From Molossus alvarezi (taxonomy: Eukaryota > Chordata > Mammalia > Chiroptera > Molossidae), in NCBI GenBank assembly GCA_037176705.1, contig JBAWUJ010000064.1:62001-126000 (forward strand): 64,000 bases of DNA, written 5' to 3'. The notes under the pieces were generated by a model. The model saw only the letters and a list, made by a program, of their open reading frames with translations, was not told the DNA's origin and did not search any database. Below, piece by piece: positions 1-12,392 of the stretch; within the stretch, counting starts at the first letter, position 1, and the number at the start of each line of letters is the position of its first letter. Both the position numbers and the translations under genes were made by a program.

Positions 1-1
1 A

Positions 2-640
2 CTAATACCCATTCTCCTCAAACTATTTCAAAAAATTCAGGAAGAAGGAAAACTTTTAAACTCGTTTTATGAAGCCAGCATAATTGTAATTCCAAAACCA
101 GAAAAAGACACAAGGAAAGAAAACTACAGGCCAATATCCCTGATGAACATATATGCCAAAATCGTGAACAAAATACTAGCAAATCGAATCCAGCAATACA
201 CCAGAAAAATTATCCACCATGACCAAGTGGGATTCATCCCAGGGATGCAAGGATGGTACAATATTCGCAAATCAATAAATGTGATACACCACCTAAATAA
301 AATGAAGAATAAAAACCACATGATCATATCAATAGATGCTGAAAAAGCCTTTGACAAAATCCAGCATCCATTTCTGATAAAAACGCTCAGAACTGTGGGA
401 ATAGAGGGATCATATCTAGACATAATAAAAGTCATATATGAAAGACCTACAGCCAACATCATACTCAATGCGCAAAAAATAAAAGCATTTCCCTTAAGAT
501 CAGGAACAAGGCAATGATGCCCACTTTCGCCACTCCTATTTAACATAGTACTGGATGTCTTAGCCACAGCAATCAGACAGGAAGAAAAAGTAAAAGGGAT
601 CCAAATTGGAAAGGAGGAAATGAAATTGTCATTATTTGCA
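2..640 (+). pseudogene. L1 ORF2 fragment (reverse transcriptase), non-functional
   Basis: The reading frame from base 2 encodes the RT fingers and palm: a PKPEKD-like stretch, NYRPISLMN, the [16 protein letters not shown] segment and [10 protein letters not shown], which carries the first catalytic Asp. An in-frame TGA at 515-517 replaces the Gly codon of the RQGCPLSP motif. One codon is missing near base 110 compared with the intact copy (DTRKEN against DTTKKEN). The frame then stays readable to FA of the FADD box at 635-640, where the internal deletion removes the two catalytic Asp codons and everything C-terminal. No translation product is expected to be active. Confidence 0.93.
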
Positions 641-642
641 GG
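637..642 (+). other. Internal deletion junction in the L1 remnant
   Basis: The tetramer GCAG is shared by both parent sequences. In the full-length L1 it occurs at the FADD codons (minus strand, 47601-47598) and again in the 3' UTR G-rich tract (minus strand, 45754-45751). The remnant passes from one to the other through a single GCAG, so about 1,847 bp are missing relative to the intact copy. The 4-bp microhomology suggests end joining or template switching during reverse transcription. Confidence 0.85.
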
Positions 643-700
643 GAGGGAGGGGGAGGGGGGAATCAGTGGGGGAAAAGGAGAAACATCTGTAACAAAAATT

Positions 701-740
701 AATCAATCAATCAATCAATAAATAAAGAAAAGAAAAGAAA
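701..740 (+). repeat. L1 3' tail with expanded AATC microsatellite
   Basis: Four AATC units (701-716) run into AATA and AAGAAAAG repeats. The intact L1 has a single AATC before AATAAA and the A-tail, so the tetramer has expanded in this older copy. AATAAA polyadenylation hexamers overlap 717-726. Confidence 0.85.
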
Positions 741-1798
741 ACTATGTAGTTCCTTACATGAAACACTAGCTAGTTCCTTCCAAGGAACACTACCTAGTTT
801 TTCCCATGGAATACTAGATAGTTTCTTCTATTGGTTAACTAGCTAATACCTTCCATAAAATACTGGCTACTTCCTTCTTTGGGAAACTAGCTAGTCCTTT
901 CCCTGGTACACTGTTTTTTCTCTGTAACACTAAGTAGTTCCTTCCGTCGAACACTAACTAGTACCATACTTAGAACTGTAGCTAGTTCCTTCCATGGAAC
1001 AATAAGTAGTTACTTCCATTAAACCCAAAGTAGTTTCTTCTCTGGAAAACTAACTAATTCCTTCCATGGAACACTAGCTAGATTCTTCCATGGAACATTA
1101 AGTAGTTATATTTATGGAACACTAACTAGTTTCTTAAAAGGAACACAAGCTAGTTCCTCCATGGAACACTATGTAACTCCTTCCATAGAAAATTAATTAG
1201 TTCCTTCCATGGAAAACTAAGTAGTTTCTTCCATGGAACACTAGCTAGTACTAGCTTGTTCCTTCCTTGGAACACTAGCTAGTTCCTTCCATGGAATGCT
1301 AGTTAGTGACTTCCGTGGAACTCTAGCTAGTTCCTTTAATGGAAAACTAAGTACTTCTTTCCAAGGAACACTAAGTAGCCCCTACAATAAAACACTAGCT
1401 AGTTACCTTCATGGAACACTAGCTAGTACCGTCAATAAAACAATAATTTTTCTCATGCAACTTAAATTTTTCCTTCAATAGAACACTAAGTACTTCCTTC
1501 CATGGAACACTAAGTAGTTCCATCCATGGAAAAGTAAGTAATTCTATCCATGAAAAACATGCTAACTCCAGTCATGGAACATGAAGTAGTTCCTTCCATG
1601 GAACACAAAATATTTCCTTCCATGGAACACTAATAATTTCTTCCATTAAACACCACTAGTTTCTTCCATGGAACACTAAGTATTTCCTTTTATGGTACAA
1701 AAAGTATTTCCTGTATGGAACACTACCTAGTTTCTTCCATGGAACAGTAGTTTGTTCCTTTCATGGAACACAAAGCAGTTTCTTTCCTGGAACACTAG

Positions 1799-1815
1799 AA
1801 TTTTTTTTTTTTTAT
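1799..1815 (+). repeat. Poly-T expansion inside a monomer
   Basis: A T-run of about 14 follows ACTAGAA, where the TTCC stretch of a monomer would lie, and is followed by ATAGAACAC. T-rich expansions at this same monomer position recur along the array. Confidence 0.8.
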
Positions 1816-2565
1816 AGAACACAACCAGATCTTTCCATGGAACACTAGTTAGTTCCATCCACGTAACATATGTAGTTTACTCCATGGAACACTACCTAGA
1901 TACATCCATGGAAAACTAGCTAATTCCTTCCAAGGGACACTAGCTAGTTCCTACCATGGAACACTAACTAACTCTTTCCTTGGAACACTAGCTAGTTCGT
2001 TCCATAAAACAGTAGCAAGTTCCTTTCATGGAACACTAAGTAGTTCCTTCCATGGAACACTAGCAAGTTCCTTCCATGGAAAACTAGCAAGTTCCTTCCA
2101 TGGAACACTAGTAATTTTTTTCCATGGAACAGAAGCTAGTTCCTTTCATGTTACACTACCTAGTTTCTTCATGAAACACTAACTAGTTTCTTCCATGGAG
2201 CAGTAAGTTGTTCCTTTGTGGAACACTAATACTTTCTTCCATGTAACACTAGGTAGTTCCTCCATGGAACACTAGCTTGTTTTCTTCATATAACACTAAG
2301 TATTTTTTTTTTCCATGGAATACGACCTAGTTCCTTCCATGGAACCATAGCTATTTTCTTCCATGGGACTCTAAGTAGTATCTTACATTAAACACTAGCT
2401 AGTTTTTTTTTTTATGGAAAACTTGCTAGTTCCTTCCATGAAACAATATTTTTTTCATTCCATGGAACACAAATTAATTCCTTTCATGAAACACTAGCAA
2501 GACCTTTCCATGAAACACTAAGTAGTTCCTTCCATGGAACACTAAGTAGTTCCTTCCATGGAATA

Positions 2566-2587
2566 CTAGCTAGTTCTAGCTAGTTCC
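2566..2587 (+). repeat. Variant monomer with duplicated CTAGCTAGTT dyad
   Basis: CTAGCTAGTT occurs twice in direct succession before the next TCC, giving a unit of about 34 bp in place of 24. The same variant is exact or nearly so at 4271-4292, 20097-20117, 52729-52748 and 55060-55079 and, in reverse blocks, at 7561-7580 and 62277-62296. Degenerate versions occur near 1245, 3129, 6133, 18585, 20868, 21250, 22808, 37232 and 38815. Confidence 0.85.
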
Positions 2588-5500
2588 TTCCATGCAACAC
2601 TAGCTAGTTCCTTCCATGGAAAACTAAGTAGTTCTTTACATGGAACACTACGTAGTCCCTTCCATGGAACACTATATAGTTCCATTTATGAAATACTAGC
2701 TAGTTCTTTCCATGGAACACTAGCTATTTTTTTCCATGTAACTCTAAGTAATTCCTTCCATGGAACACTAAGTAGTTCCTTCCTTAGAACACTAATTCCT
2801 TCAATTAAACACTACATAGTTACATCCATGGAACATTAAGTAGTTACTTCCAGGAAACCCTACGTAGTTTCTTTTATGCAAAACTAGCTAGTTCCTTCCA
2901 TGGAACACTATTTAGTTCCTTGCATAGAACACTAATTAGTATCTTAGATGGAACTCTCACTAGTTTCTTCCATGGAACATTAGCTAGTTTCTTTCATGCA
3001 ACACTATGTAGTTCTTTTCATAGAAAACTAACAAGTTTCTTAAAAGTAACACATGCTAATTTCTCCATGGAACACTATGTAGTTCCTTCCATATAACATT
3101 AACAAGTTCCTTCCATGGAACACTAGCTATTTCTAGCTAGTTCCTTCCAGGGAACACTAGCTAGTTACTTCCGTGGAACTTTAGCTATTTCCCGCCATGG
3201 AGAACTAAGTAGTTCTTTCCAAGCTACATTAAGTAGCCCCTTCAATAATACACTAGTTAGTTCCATTCACACAATACTAGCTAGTTTTTTTCCATGGAAC
3301 AGTAAGTAGTTCCTTCCATGGAACACTAGCGATTTTCTTCAATGGAACACTAAGTAGTTTCATCTATATAAAATTAAGTAATTCCATCCATGAAACCCTA
3401 GCTAACTCCATTCATGGAACACTAAGTAGCTCCTTCCATGGAACACAAAGTATTTTCTTCCATGGAACACTAGCTAATTCCTTCCATTAAACACTACTAG
3501 TTTCTTCCTTAAAATACTAAGTAGTTCCTTCAATGGTTCACTAGCTAGCTCCTTCCGTGGAACAGAAGCTCGTATCCTCCATGGAACAATAAGTAGTTTC
3601 CTCCATGGAACACTAGCTAGATACTTCCATGGAACAGTAGATAGTTTTTTTCCATGGAACACTAACTAGTACTTACCATGGAACACTACTAGCTCCTTCC
3701 ATGAAGTAGCAGCTAGATCCTTCCTTTGAACACTAGCTAGTTCCTTCCATTGAACACTAAATAGTTTCTGCCATGGAATACGAACTAATTCCTTCCCTGG
3801 AACACTAGCTAGTCCCCTCCATGGAACACTATGTTGTTCCCTCCATGGAACACAAAGTAGTTTCTTCAATCGTATACTATTCACTTTTTTCCATTGAACA
3901 CTGGAAGGTTTATTCTAGTGAACAGCATGTAGTGCCTTCCATGGAATATAAACTAAATCCTTCCATGGAACACTAAGTAGTGCCTTCCATGGAACACTAA
4001 GTAGTTTATTCCATGGAACACTAGATAGTTTTAGTTAGTTCCTTCCATGGAACACTAAGTAGTTCCTTCCATTGAACACTTGCTAGTTTTCTCCATGAAA
4101 CACTACCTACTTCTTTCCGTGAAACACTAAGTAGTTCCTTCCATGCCACACTAAGAAGTATTTTTTATAGAACACTAGGTAGAACCTTCCATAAAACACT
4201 AGCTAGCTTTTTCCATGGAACACTAAGTAGTTTTTTCCATGGAGCACTAAGTAGTTCCTTCCATGAAACACTAGCTAGTTCTAGCTAGTTCCTTCCATGT
4301 AACACTAGCAAGTTACTTCCACGAAAAACTTAGTAGTTCTTTGCATGGAACACGAAGGATTCCCTTCGTCATGGAACACGATATAGTTCCTTCCATGGAA
4401 TACTAGCTATTTCCTTACATGGAACACTAATTTATTTTTCCCATGTAACTCTATGTAATTTCTTTCATTGAACACTAAGTAGATCCTTCCATGGAACACT
4501 AGTTTCTTTTTTCCATGTAACTCTAAGTAATCCTTCCATGGAACACTAAGTAGTTCCTTCCATGGAACACTAAAGTATTCCTTCCATGGAACACTAAGTA
4601 GTTCCTTCCTTGGAACACTAAGTACTTTCTTTCATGGAACACTAGATAATTTCTCCATGGACCACTAGCCAGTTCTTTCCATGTAAAAATAATATTTCCT
4701 TTCATGGAACACTAAGTAGTTCCATTTTTGGAGCACTTGCTAGTTCCTTCCATCAAACAGTAGCTAGTTCCTTCCATGGAAAAATAAGTAGTTCCTTCCA
4801 TGGAACACTAAGTATTTTTTTTTTTTAATCATTAGCTAAATCCTTCCATGAAACACTACCTAGTTCTTTCCATAAAACACTAGGTAGTTCCTTCCATGGA
4901 ACACTAGCTAGATACATAAATGGAACACTAGCTAGTTTCTTCAATGGAATACTAGCTAATTCTTTTCATGAAACACTAAGTAGTCCTTCCATGAAACACT
5001 AAGTAGTTTCTTCTATGGAAAACTATGTAGTTCCTTACATGGAACACTAAGTACTTCCTTCATGGAACACCTACTTGTTCCTTCCATGGAACACAATCTA
5101 GTTCCTTCCATGGAACACTAAGTAGTTTCTCCATAGAACACTAAGTAGTTCTTTCCATGGAACAATGAGTAGTTTCTTCCCTGGAACTCTAGCTGGTTTC
5201 TTCCATGGAATACTAGCTATTTCCCTCCATGAAACACTAGATAGAATTTTCGTTGAAACACTAGCTAGTACCTTTCTTGGAACACTAGCTAGTTCCTTCT
5301 ATAGAACCCTTAGTAGTTGTTTACATGGAACACTAGCTAATTACTTCCATGGACCACTGAATAGTTCCTAACATGGAACACTAGCAATTTCTAACTAGTT
5401 TATCTCATGGAACACTAGCTAGTTACTTCCGTGGAAGTCTTGCTAGTTCTTTCCATCGGAAAAATATGTAGTTTCTTCCATGGAATACTAAGTAATTTTA

Positions 5501-6878
5501 TCCATAAAACACTAACTTGTTCCCTCCAAGCTACACTAGCTAGTACCTTCTATGGAAGACTAAGTAGTTCCTTCTATAAAACACGAAACAGTACCTTCCA
5601 TGAATCAATAAGTAGATCCTTCCACGCAACACTAAGTAGTTTATACCCTGGAGCAGTAGCTAGAACCTTCCATTGAACACCAGCTAGTTCTTTCCATGAA
5701 ACACTAGACAGTTTCTTCCTTGGAACATTATCTAATGTTATCCATGGAACATTAGCTAGTTTAAGCCATGAAACACTAGCTACTTTCTACTATGGAACAC
5801 TAAGTAGTTCCTTCCATGGAACACTAAGTAGTTCCTCCATGGAACACTAAGTACTTTCTTCTCTGGAACACGAACTCGTTCCTTCCATTGAACAATAGCT
5901 AGTTCCTTCTCTGCAACACTAGCTTGTTCCTTTCTTGGAACACTAACTACTTCCTTCTCTGGAACACTAAGTACTTCCTCCCCTGGAACACTAGTTAGTT
6001 CCTACCATGGAACACTAGCTACTTCATTCCATGGAACACTACGTAGTTCTATCCATGGAACACTAAGTAGTTCCATCCATGGAAAACTAGCTATAACATT
6101 CCATGGAACACTAAGTAGTTTATTTTATGGAACACTAGCTAGTTCTATCTAGTTCCTTCCATGGAACACTAAGTAGTTCGTTCCATGGAAGTATCTATCT
6201 AGATACTTCCAATTGAACACTAGCTAGTTCCTTCCACGGAAAATTAAGTAGTTACTTCCATGAAACCCTAAGTAGTTTTTTTCATGGAAAACTAGTTAGT
6301 TCCTTCCATGGAACACTATTTAGTTTATTACATGGTTCAGTAACTAGTTTCATCCATGGAACGCTAACTAGTTCCTTCCATGTAACACCAGTCAGTTCCT
6401 TCCATGGAACACTAGCTACTTCTTTCCATGTAACAATAAGTAGTTCTTTCTATGGAACACTAACTAACCCCTCCCAAGGAACATTAGCTAGATCCTTTCA
6501 TGGAACACTACGTAATTCCTTCCACGGAACATTAAATAGTTTCATCCATGGAAGACTAACTAGTTCCTTCAAATCGACACTATGTAGTTCCTTCCATGGA
6601 ACACTAGTTATTTTCTTCTATAGAACAATAAGTAGTTCCTTCCATGGAACACTAAGTAGTTCCTTGCATGGAACATTTAATAGTTTCTTCGATGGAACAT
6701 TAACTAGTTTTTTCCATGGGAAACTAGCTAGTACCGTCCATGGAATACTAGCTAGTTCTTTCCATAGAACACTAAGTAGTTCCTTCCATGAAACACTAAT
6801 AATTTCTCCATTGGAACACGAAGTAGTTCCTTTCATGGAACAGTAGCTTGTTCCTTCCATGGAACACTAAGCAGCTTC

Positions 6879-6888
6879 TTCCATGGAA
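6879..6888. other. Satellite orientation switch 1, pivot on TTCCATGGAA
   Basis: Left of this point monomers read forward; right of it they read as the reverse complement (AGTGTTCCATGGAAGGAA form). The two arms around CCATGG (6881-6886) form an imperfect inverted repeat of about 20 bp per side. The switch is thus seamless, with the shared central dyad belonging to both orientations. Confidence 0.9.
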
Positions 6889-9800
6889 ATAACTACTTAA
6901 TGTTCCATGGAAAATCTAGCTAGTATTCCTATAAAGGTAATAGTTACTGTTCCAGAGAAGAAACTACTTAGTGTTCAAGTGTAAGAACTAGTTAGTGTTC
7001 CAGAGAAGGAAGTAGCTATTGTTGCAAGGAAGGAACTAGCTAGTTTTACAGGGAAAAAACGACATAGTGTTCCATAGAAGAAACTACTTCGTGTTCCATG
7101 AAAGGAACAAGTTAGTGTTCCATGGAAGAAACAAGTTACTGTTACATGGAAAAAAGTACATAGTGTTCCTAGGAAGGAACTAGTAGTGTTCTATGGAAGG
7201 AACTAGCTAGTGTTCCAGGTAAGGCACTACTTAGTGTTCCATGGAAGGAACTACTTAACGTTCCATGGAAGGAACTACTTAATGTTTCATGGCAGAAACT
7301 AGCAGTATTCCTTGGAAGGATCTAGATTGTGTTCATGGAATGAACTACTTAGTGTTCCATGGAAGGAAAGTAGCTATTGTTCCATGGAGGAATTAGCTAG
7401 GGTTCCATTGAAGAAACTAGTTTGTGTTCCACGAAGGGAGTAACTTGTGTAACATGGAAGAAACTACCTTGTGTTCCATGGATTGAAGTAGCTAGTGTTC
7501 CATGGATGGAACTAGCTACAATTCCACGGAAGCAACTAGTTAGTGTTCCATGAAAAGGAACTAGCTAGAACTAGCTAGTGTTTTATGAAAGGAACTACTT
7601 AGTCTTTTATGGAAGAATCTAGCTGGTGTTCCATGTAAGGAACTACTTACTGTTTTGTGGAAGGAACTATCTAGTGTTCCATGGAAGAGACTACTTAGTG
7701 TTCAATGGAATGAACTACTTAGTGTTCCATGAGACGAACTAGCTAGTGTTGCATTGAATGAACTATCTAGTGTTCCATGGAAGAAAGTAGTTAGTGTTCC
7801 ATGGAAGAAACTAGATGGTGTTCTATGCAAGGAACCAATAGTGTTCCATGGAAAAAACTAGCTTGTTTTTCATGGAAGAAACTACTTTTGGTTTTATGGA
7901 ATTAACTACATAATGTTCCATGGAAGGAACTAGCTAGTGTTCCAGGAAAGGAACTAGTTGGTGTTCCAGGGATCGAAATACTTAGTGTTCCAGAGAAGGA
8001 ACTAGTTAGTTTTCCAGGGAAGGAACGAGCTAGTGTTCCATGGGAGGAATTAACTAGTGTTACATGGAAGGAACTAGCTAGAGTTCCATGGAAGAAATTA
8101 TCTAGTGTTCAATGGAAGGAAGTACCCAGTATTCCATGGAAGGAACTCGCTACTGTTCCAGGGAACAAAATACTTAGTATTCCATGGAAGGAACTACTTA
8201 GTGGTCCATTTAAAGAAATACTAAGTGTTTCATGAAAAAAATAAGCTAGTATTCTATAAAAAGAACAAGCTAGTGGTTCATGGAAGGAACTAACTTGTGT
8301 TCCATGGATGGAACTCGCTAGTGTTTAATAGAAAGAACTACTTAGTGTTCCATGGAAGGAACTACTTAGTGTTCCATGGAAAGAACTAGCTAGTGTTTCA
8401 TGGATGGAACTAACTTGTGTTCCATGGACGAATCTTGCTAGTTTTCCACGGAAAAAACTACTTAGTGTTCCATGGAAGGAAGTACATAGTGTTCCATGGA
8501 AGTAACCAGCTAGTGCTTCATGGAAAGAACTACTTAGTGTTCCATAGAAGGATTACTTAGTGTTCTATGGAAAAAAATACTTAGTGTTCCACGGAAAATT
8601 CTAGCTAGTGTTCCACTGAAGAAATAATTACTGTTCCATGGAATAAACTTGCTAATGTTTTTTGGAAGAAACTAGCTAGGGTTCCATGGAAGAGACTATT
8701 CAGTGTTCAATGGAAAGAATACTTAGTTTTCCAGATAAAAAATAATTAGTGTTCCATTACAGGAAATAACTAGTGTTCCATGGAAAAAAATAGCTATTGT
8801 TCCATGGAACAAACTACTTAGTGTTCCATGGAAGAAACTAGCGAGTGTTCTATGGAAGGAACTAACTAGTGTTACATGGAAGGAACTAGGTAGTATTCCA
8901 TGGAAGGAACTTACTAGTGTTCCAAGGAAGGAATTATCTATTGTTCCATGGAAGGAACTAGCTACTGTTCCATGGAACAAACTAACTAGTGTTTTATGGA
9001 AGGAACCAGGTAGTGTTCCATGTAAGGAAATAATTAGTGTTCCAAGAAAGGAACTAGGTAGTGATACATGAAAGGAACTAGCTAGATTTCCATGGAAGAA
9101 ACTACATAGTGTTCCATGGAAAGAAATTCTTAGTGTTCCATGGAAGAAAATAGCTAGTGTTGCATGAAAAAAACTAGTTAGTGTTCCATTGAAAGAACTC
9201 GCTAGTGTTCCATGGACAAAACTAGATAGTGTTCAATAGAAGAAACTACTTAGTGATCCATGGAAGGAAATAGCTAGTGTTTTATGGAAGGAACTAGCTA
9301 GTGTTATTTGGAAGGAACTACTTTGTGTTCCATGGAAGAGACTAACTGGTGTTGCATGCAAAAAAACTACTGAGAGTTCCATGGAAGGCACTAGCTAGTG
9401 TTCCATGGAAGGAACTAGCTAGTGTTCCATAGAAGAAACTATTTAGTGTTCCATGGAAGGAACTAGCTGTTGTTCTTTTGACGGAACTACCTATTGTTCC
9501 ATGGAAAGAACTACGTAGTGTGGCATGGAAGAAAATACCTAGTGTTCCATGGAAGGAATTACTTAAAGTTCCATGGAAGGAACTCGCTAGGGTTCCATGG
9601 AAGTAACTACTTAGTGTTCCAAGGAAAGAATTACTTAGTGTCACATAGGAGGAACTAGCTAGTGTTCCATGGAAGGAACTTCTTAGTGTTTCATGCAAGG
9701 ACCTAGCTAGTGTTCCATTTAAGGAACTACTTAGTGTTCCATGTATGAAACTAGCTTGTGTTCTATAGAAGAATCTAGTTAGTGTTCCATGCAAGGAACT

Positions 9801-12390
9801 AGCTTGTGTTCCATGGAAGAAACTAGCTACTGTTCCATGCAAGAAACTACTTACTGTTCCATGGAAAGAATTACTTAGTGTTCCATGGAAGGAACTAACT
9901 AGTGTTCCATGGAACAAACTACTTAGTGTTTCATGGAAGGACCTAGCTAGTGTTGCATGGAAGGAAGTACTTAGTGTTCCATGGAATAAACTACTTACTG
10001 TTTTAAGGAAAAAGCTAGCTAGTGTTCCATGGAACGAACGCCTTAGTGTTTCATGGAGGACCTAGCTGGAGTTCCATGGAAAGAAGTAGCTAGTGTTCCA
10101 TTGAAGGAACTAGCTGGTGTTGAACAAAAGAAACTACCTTGTGTTCCATAGATGAAACTACTTATGTTCTATGAAAGGAACTACCTAGTGTTCCATGGAA
10201 GGAACTAGCTAGTGTTCCATGGAAGGAACTAGCTAGGGTTCCATGGAAGGAACTACTTAGTGTTCCAAGGAAAGAATTACTTAGTGTCACATAGGAGGAA
10301 CTAGCTAGTGTTCCATGGAAGGAACTTCTTAGTGTTTCATGCAAGGACCTAGCTAGTGTTCCATTTAAGGAACTACTTAGTGTTCCATGTATGAAACTAG
10401 CTTGTGTTCTATAGAAGAATCTAGCTAGTGTTCCATGCAAGGAACTAGCTTGTGTTCCATGGAAGAAACTAGCTACTGTTCCATTAAAGGAACTACTTAG
10501 TGTTCCATGGAAAGAATTACTTAGTGTTCCATGGAAGGAACTAACTAGTGTTCCATGGGCGGAACTACTTAGTGTTTCATGGAAGGATCTAGCTAGTGTT
10601 CCATGGAAGGAACTACTTATTGTTCCATGGAAGCAACTAGCCAGTGTTCCATGTATGAAAATAGCTTATGTTGCATAGAAGAAACTTGCTAGTGTTTCAT
10701 GCAAGAAACTACTTCGTATTCCATGGAAAAAAACTACCTAGTTTTCCATGGAACGACCTAGCTTGTGTTCCATGGAAGGATCGAGATAGTGTTCCATGCA
10801 AGTAACTACTTAGTGTTCCATGTAAGGAACTAGTTGTTTTCCATGGAAGAAACTAGCTACTGTTCAACGCAAGAAACTACTTCGTGTTCCATGGAAAAAA
10901 CTACCTAGTGTTCCATGCAAGGAATTACTTAGTGTTTTATGGAAGGATCTAGTTAGTGTTCCATTGAAGAAACAAACTAGAGTTCCATGGATGAAACTAC
11001 TTAATGTTCCATAGGAGTAAGTACTTAGATTTTCGTGGAAGAATCCAGCTACTGAGACATGGAAGGAACCTGCTAGTGTACATAGAAAGAACTACTAAGT
11101 GTTCAATGGAGAAAACTACAGTGTTACATGGAAAGATGTACTTAGTGCTCCATGGAAGAAACTAGCTAGTGTTTTATGAAATAAAAATATAGCTGGTGTT
11201 TAAAGGAGGGACCTACTTAGTTTTCCATGGAGGGAACTACTTTGTGTTCCATGGTAGAAACTACTTACTGTTTTATGGAAGGAACTAGCTAATGTTCCAT
11301 GGAAGGAACTCTGTAATGTTCCATGGATGGAACTGGCTATTGTTCCAAGAAAGAAGTAGGTAGTGATCCATGGAAGGAACTAGCTTGTGTTCCATGCAAG
11401 GAACTCGCTAGTGTCTCATGGAAAGTACCGCTTAGTGTAAAATGGAAGTAACTACTTAATGTTTTCTGGAAAGAACTCGCTAGTGTTCCATGGAAGAAAC
11501 CAGCTAGTGTTTCATGGAAAGAACTACTTAGTGTCCCATAGATGTAAGTAACTAGTGTTCCATGGGAGGAACTACATAGAGTTCCATGGATGGAACTTCT
11601 TAGTGTCCCATGGAAGGAACTATCTAGGGTTCCATAGAAGGAACTAGCTAGTGTCACATGGAAGGAAATACATAGTGTTCCAAGGAAGGAACGACTTGGT
11701 GTTCCATAAAAGAAATTAGCTAGTGTTCCATGGAAAGAACTCGCTAGTGTTTCATGGAAGGTACAACTTAGTGATCCATGGAAGGAACCATCTAGTGTAC
11801 CATGGAATAAACTAGCTAGTGTTCCATGTAAAAAATTAATTTGTGTTCTATAGAAGGAAGTATTAGTGTTTACGACAGAAACAACATGGTGTTCTATGTG
11901 AGGAACGAGCTAGTGTTCCAAGGTAAAAACTAATTAATGTTCCATGGATGGAACTAGTTAGTGTTCCATGGAAGGAACTAACTATTGTTCCATTGAATGA
12001 TCTAGTTAATGTTCCATGGAAGGAACTACTTAGAATTCCATAGAAGGAACTAGCTAGTGTTCTATGTAAAAAAATAGTTTGTGTTCCATGGAAGGAAGTA
12101 CTTAGTGTTTCTTCACAGAAAGTACTTAGTGTTTTATGGGAGGAACTAGCTAGTGTTCCATGGTAAAAACTACTTAATGTTCAATGGAGGGAACTAGTTA
12201 TTGTTCCATGGAAGAAACTAATTATTGTTCCATTGAATGTACTAGCTAGTGTTCCATGGAAGAAACTAGTTACTGTTCCATGCAAGAAACTAAATAGAGT
12301 TCCATGGAAGGAACAATCAAGTTTTCCATGGAAGAAACTACTTAGGGTCTCATGGAAGTAACTACTTAATGTTCCATGGGAGAATCTAGC
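6889..12390 (-). repeat. 24-bp satellite array, block 2 (reverse orientation)
   Basis: About 229 monomers of the same satellite in inverted orientation. The SSFHGTLA-type reading frames now lie on the minus strand (8723-8980, 9342-9917, 10162-10440 and 11337-11657), as expected for an inverted array. A 34-bp double-dyad variant sits at 7561-7580. The block includes a tandem duplication described separately. No gene is seen. Confidence 0.97.
9560..10625 (-). repeat. Tandem duplication inside block 2, period 646 bp
   Basis: The stretch 9560-9975 recurs at 10206-10625. The rare string TCACATAGGAGG starts at 9641 and 10287, giving an offset of 646 bp, close to 27 monomers. About 245 bp (9596-9840 against the second copy) differ at only two positions by eye, while neighbouring monomers within a copy differ from each other far more. 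This indicates a recent unequal exchange or conversion. Confidence 0.88.
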
Positions 12391-12392
12391 TA
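12386..12392. other. Satellite orientation switch 2, pivot on CTAGCTA dyad
   Basis: Reverse-orientation monomers end at a CTAGCTA core and forward ones start from it. The flanks AGATTCTCCCATGGAAC (left, reverse complement) and ACTTCTTTCCATGGAAC (right) are related inverted arms around AGCT at 12388-12391. The pivot is the second dyad of the monomer, not the one used at switch 1. Confidence 0.88.

Larger units (their letters stand above)
1..740 (+). mobile_element. LINE-1 remnant, internally deleted, cut by window edge
   Basis: This is a plus-strand L1 fragment. Bases 2-640 translate into the reverse-transcriptase part of ORF2p, matching residues 487-700 of the full-length L1 at 45666-51625. 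From base 637 the sequence jumps directly into the G-rich 3' UTR tract (polypurine, then AATCAGTGGGGG) and the A-rich tail. The 5' part lies outside the window, so 5' truncation and target-site duplication cannot be judged. Satellite begins at about 741. It is clearly more degenerate than the other L1: a nonsense codon, a missing codon and many substitutions. It is a dead element. Confidence 0.95.
741..6888 (+). repeat. 24-bp satellite array, block 1 (forward orientation)
   Basis: About 256 head-to-tail 24-bp monomers. Each contains the dyads TTCCATGGAA and ACTAGCTAGT separated by C on one side and TCC on the other. A common variant has ACTAAGTAGT in place of the second dyad. Monomers diverge by roughly a few substitutions each and 1-2 bp indels are frequent, so phase drifts. 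Units carrying an extra 10-bp dyad occur near 1245, 2566, 3129, 4271, 5387 and 6133. Open frames here (for example 5165-5371 and 5431-5676) simply translate the repeat. No gene is seen. Confidence 0.97.

Noticed and set aside
701..740. Telomere-like repeat at the array border
   Set aside because: The units are AATC and AAGAAAAG, part of the L1 tail; no TTAGGG runs were seen anywhere in the window.
741..6888. CRISPR-like array (regularly spaced short repeats)
   Set aside because: There are no unique spacers; the whole 24 bp is the repeat. The L1s show a mammalian genome.
6879..12392. Block 2 as a DNA transposon with terminal inverted repeats
   Set aside because: The interior is the same satellite in inverted orientation; there is no transposase and no target duplication. 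The inverted ends come from the monomer dyads.
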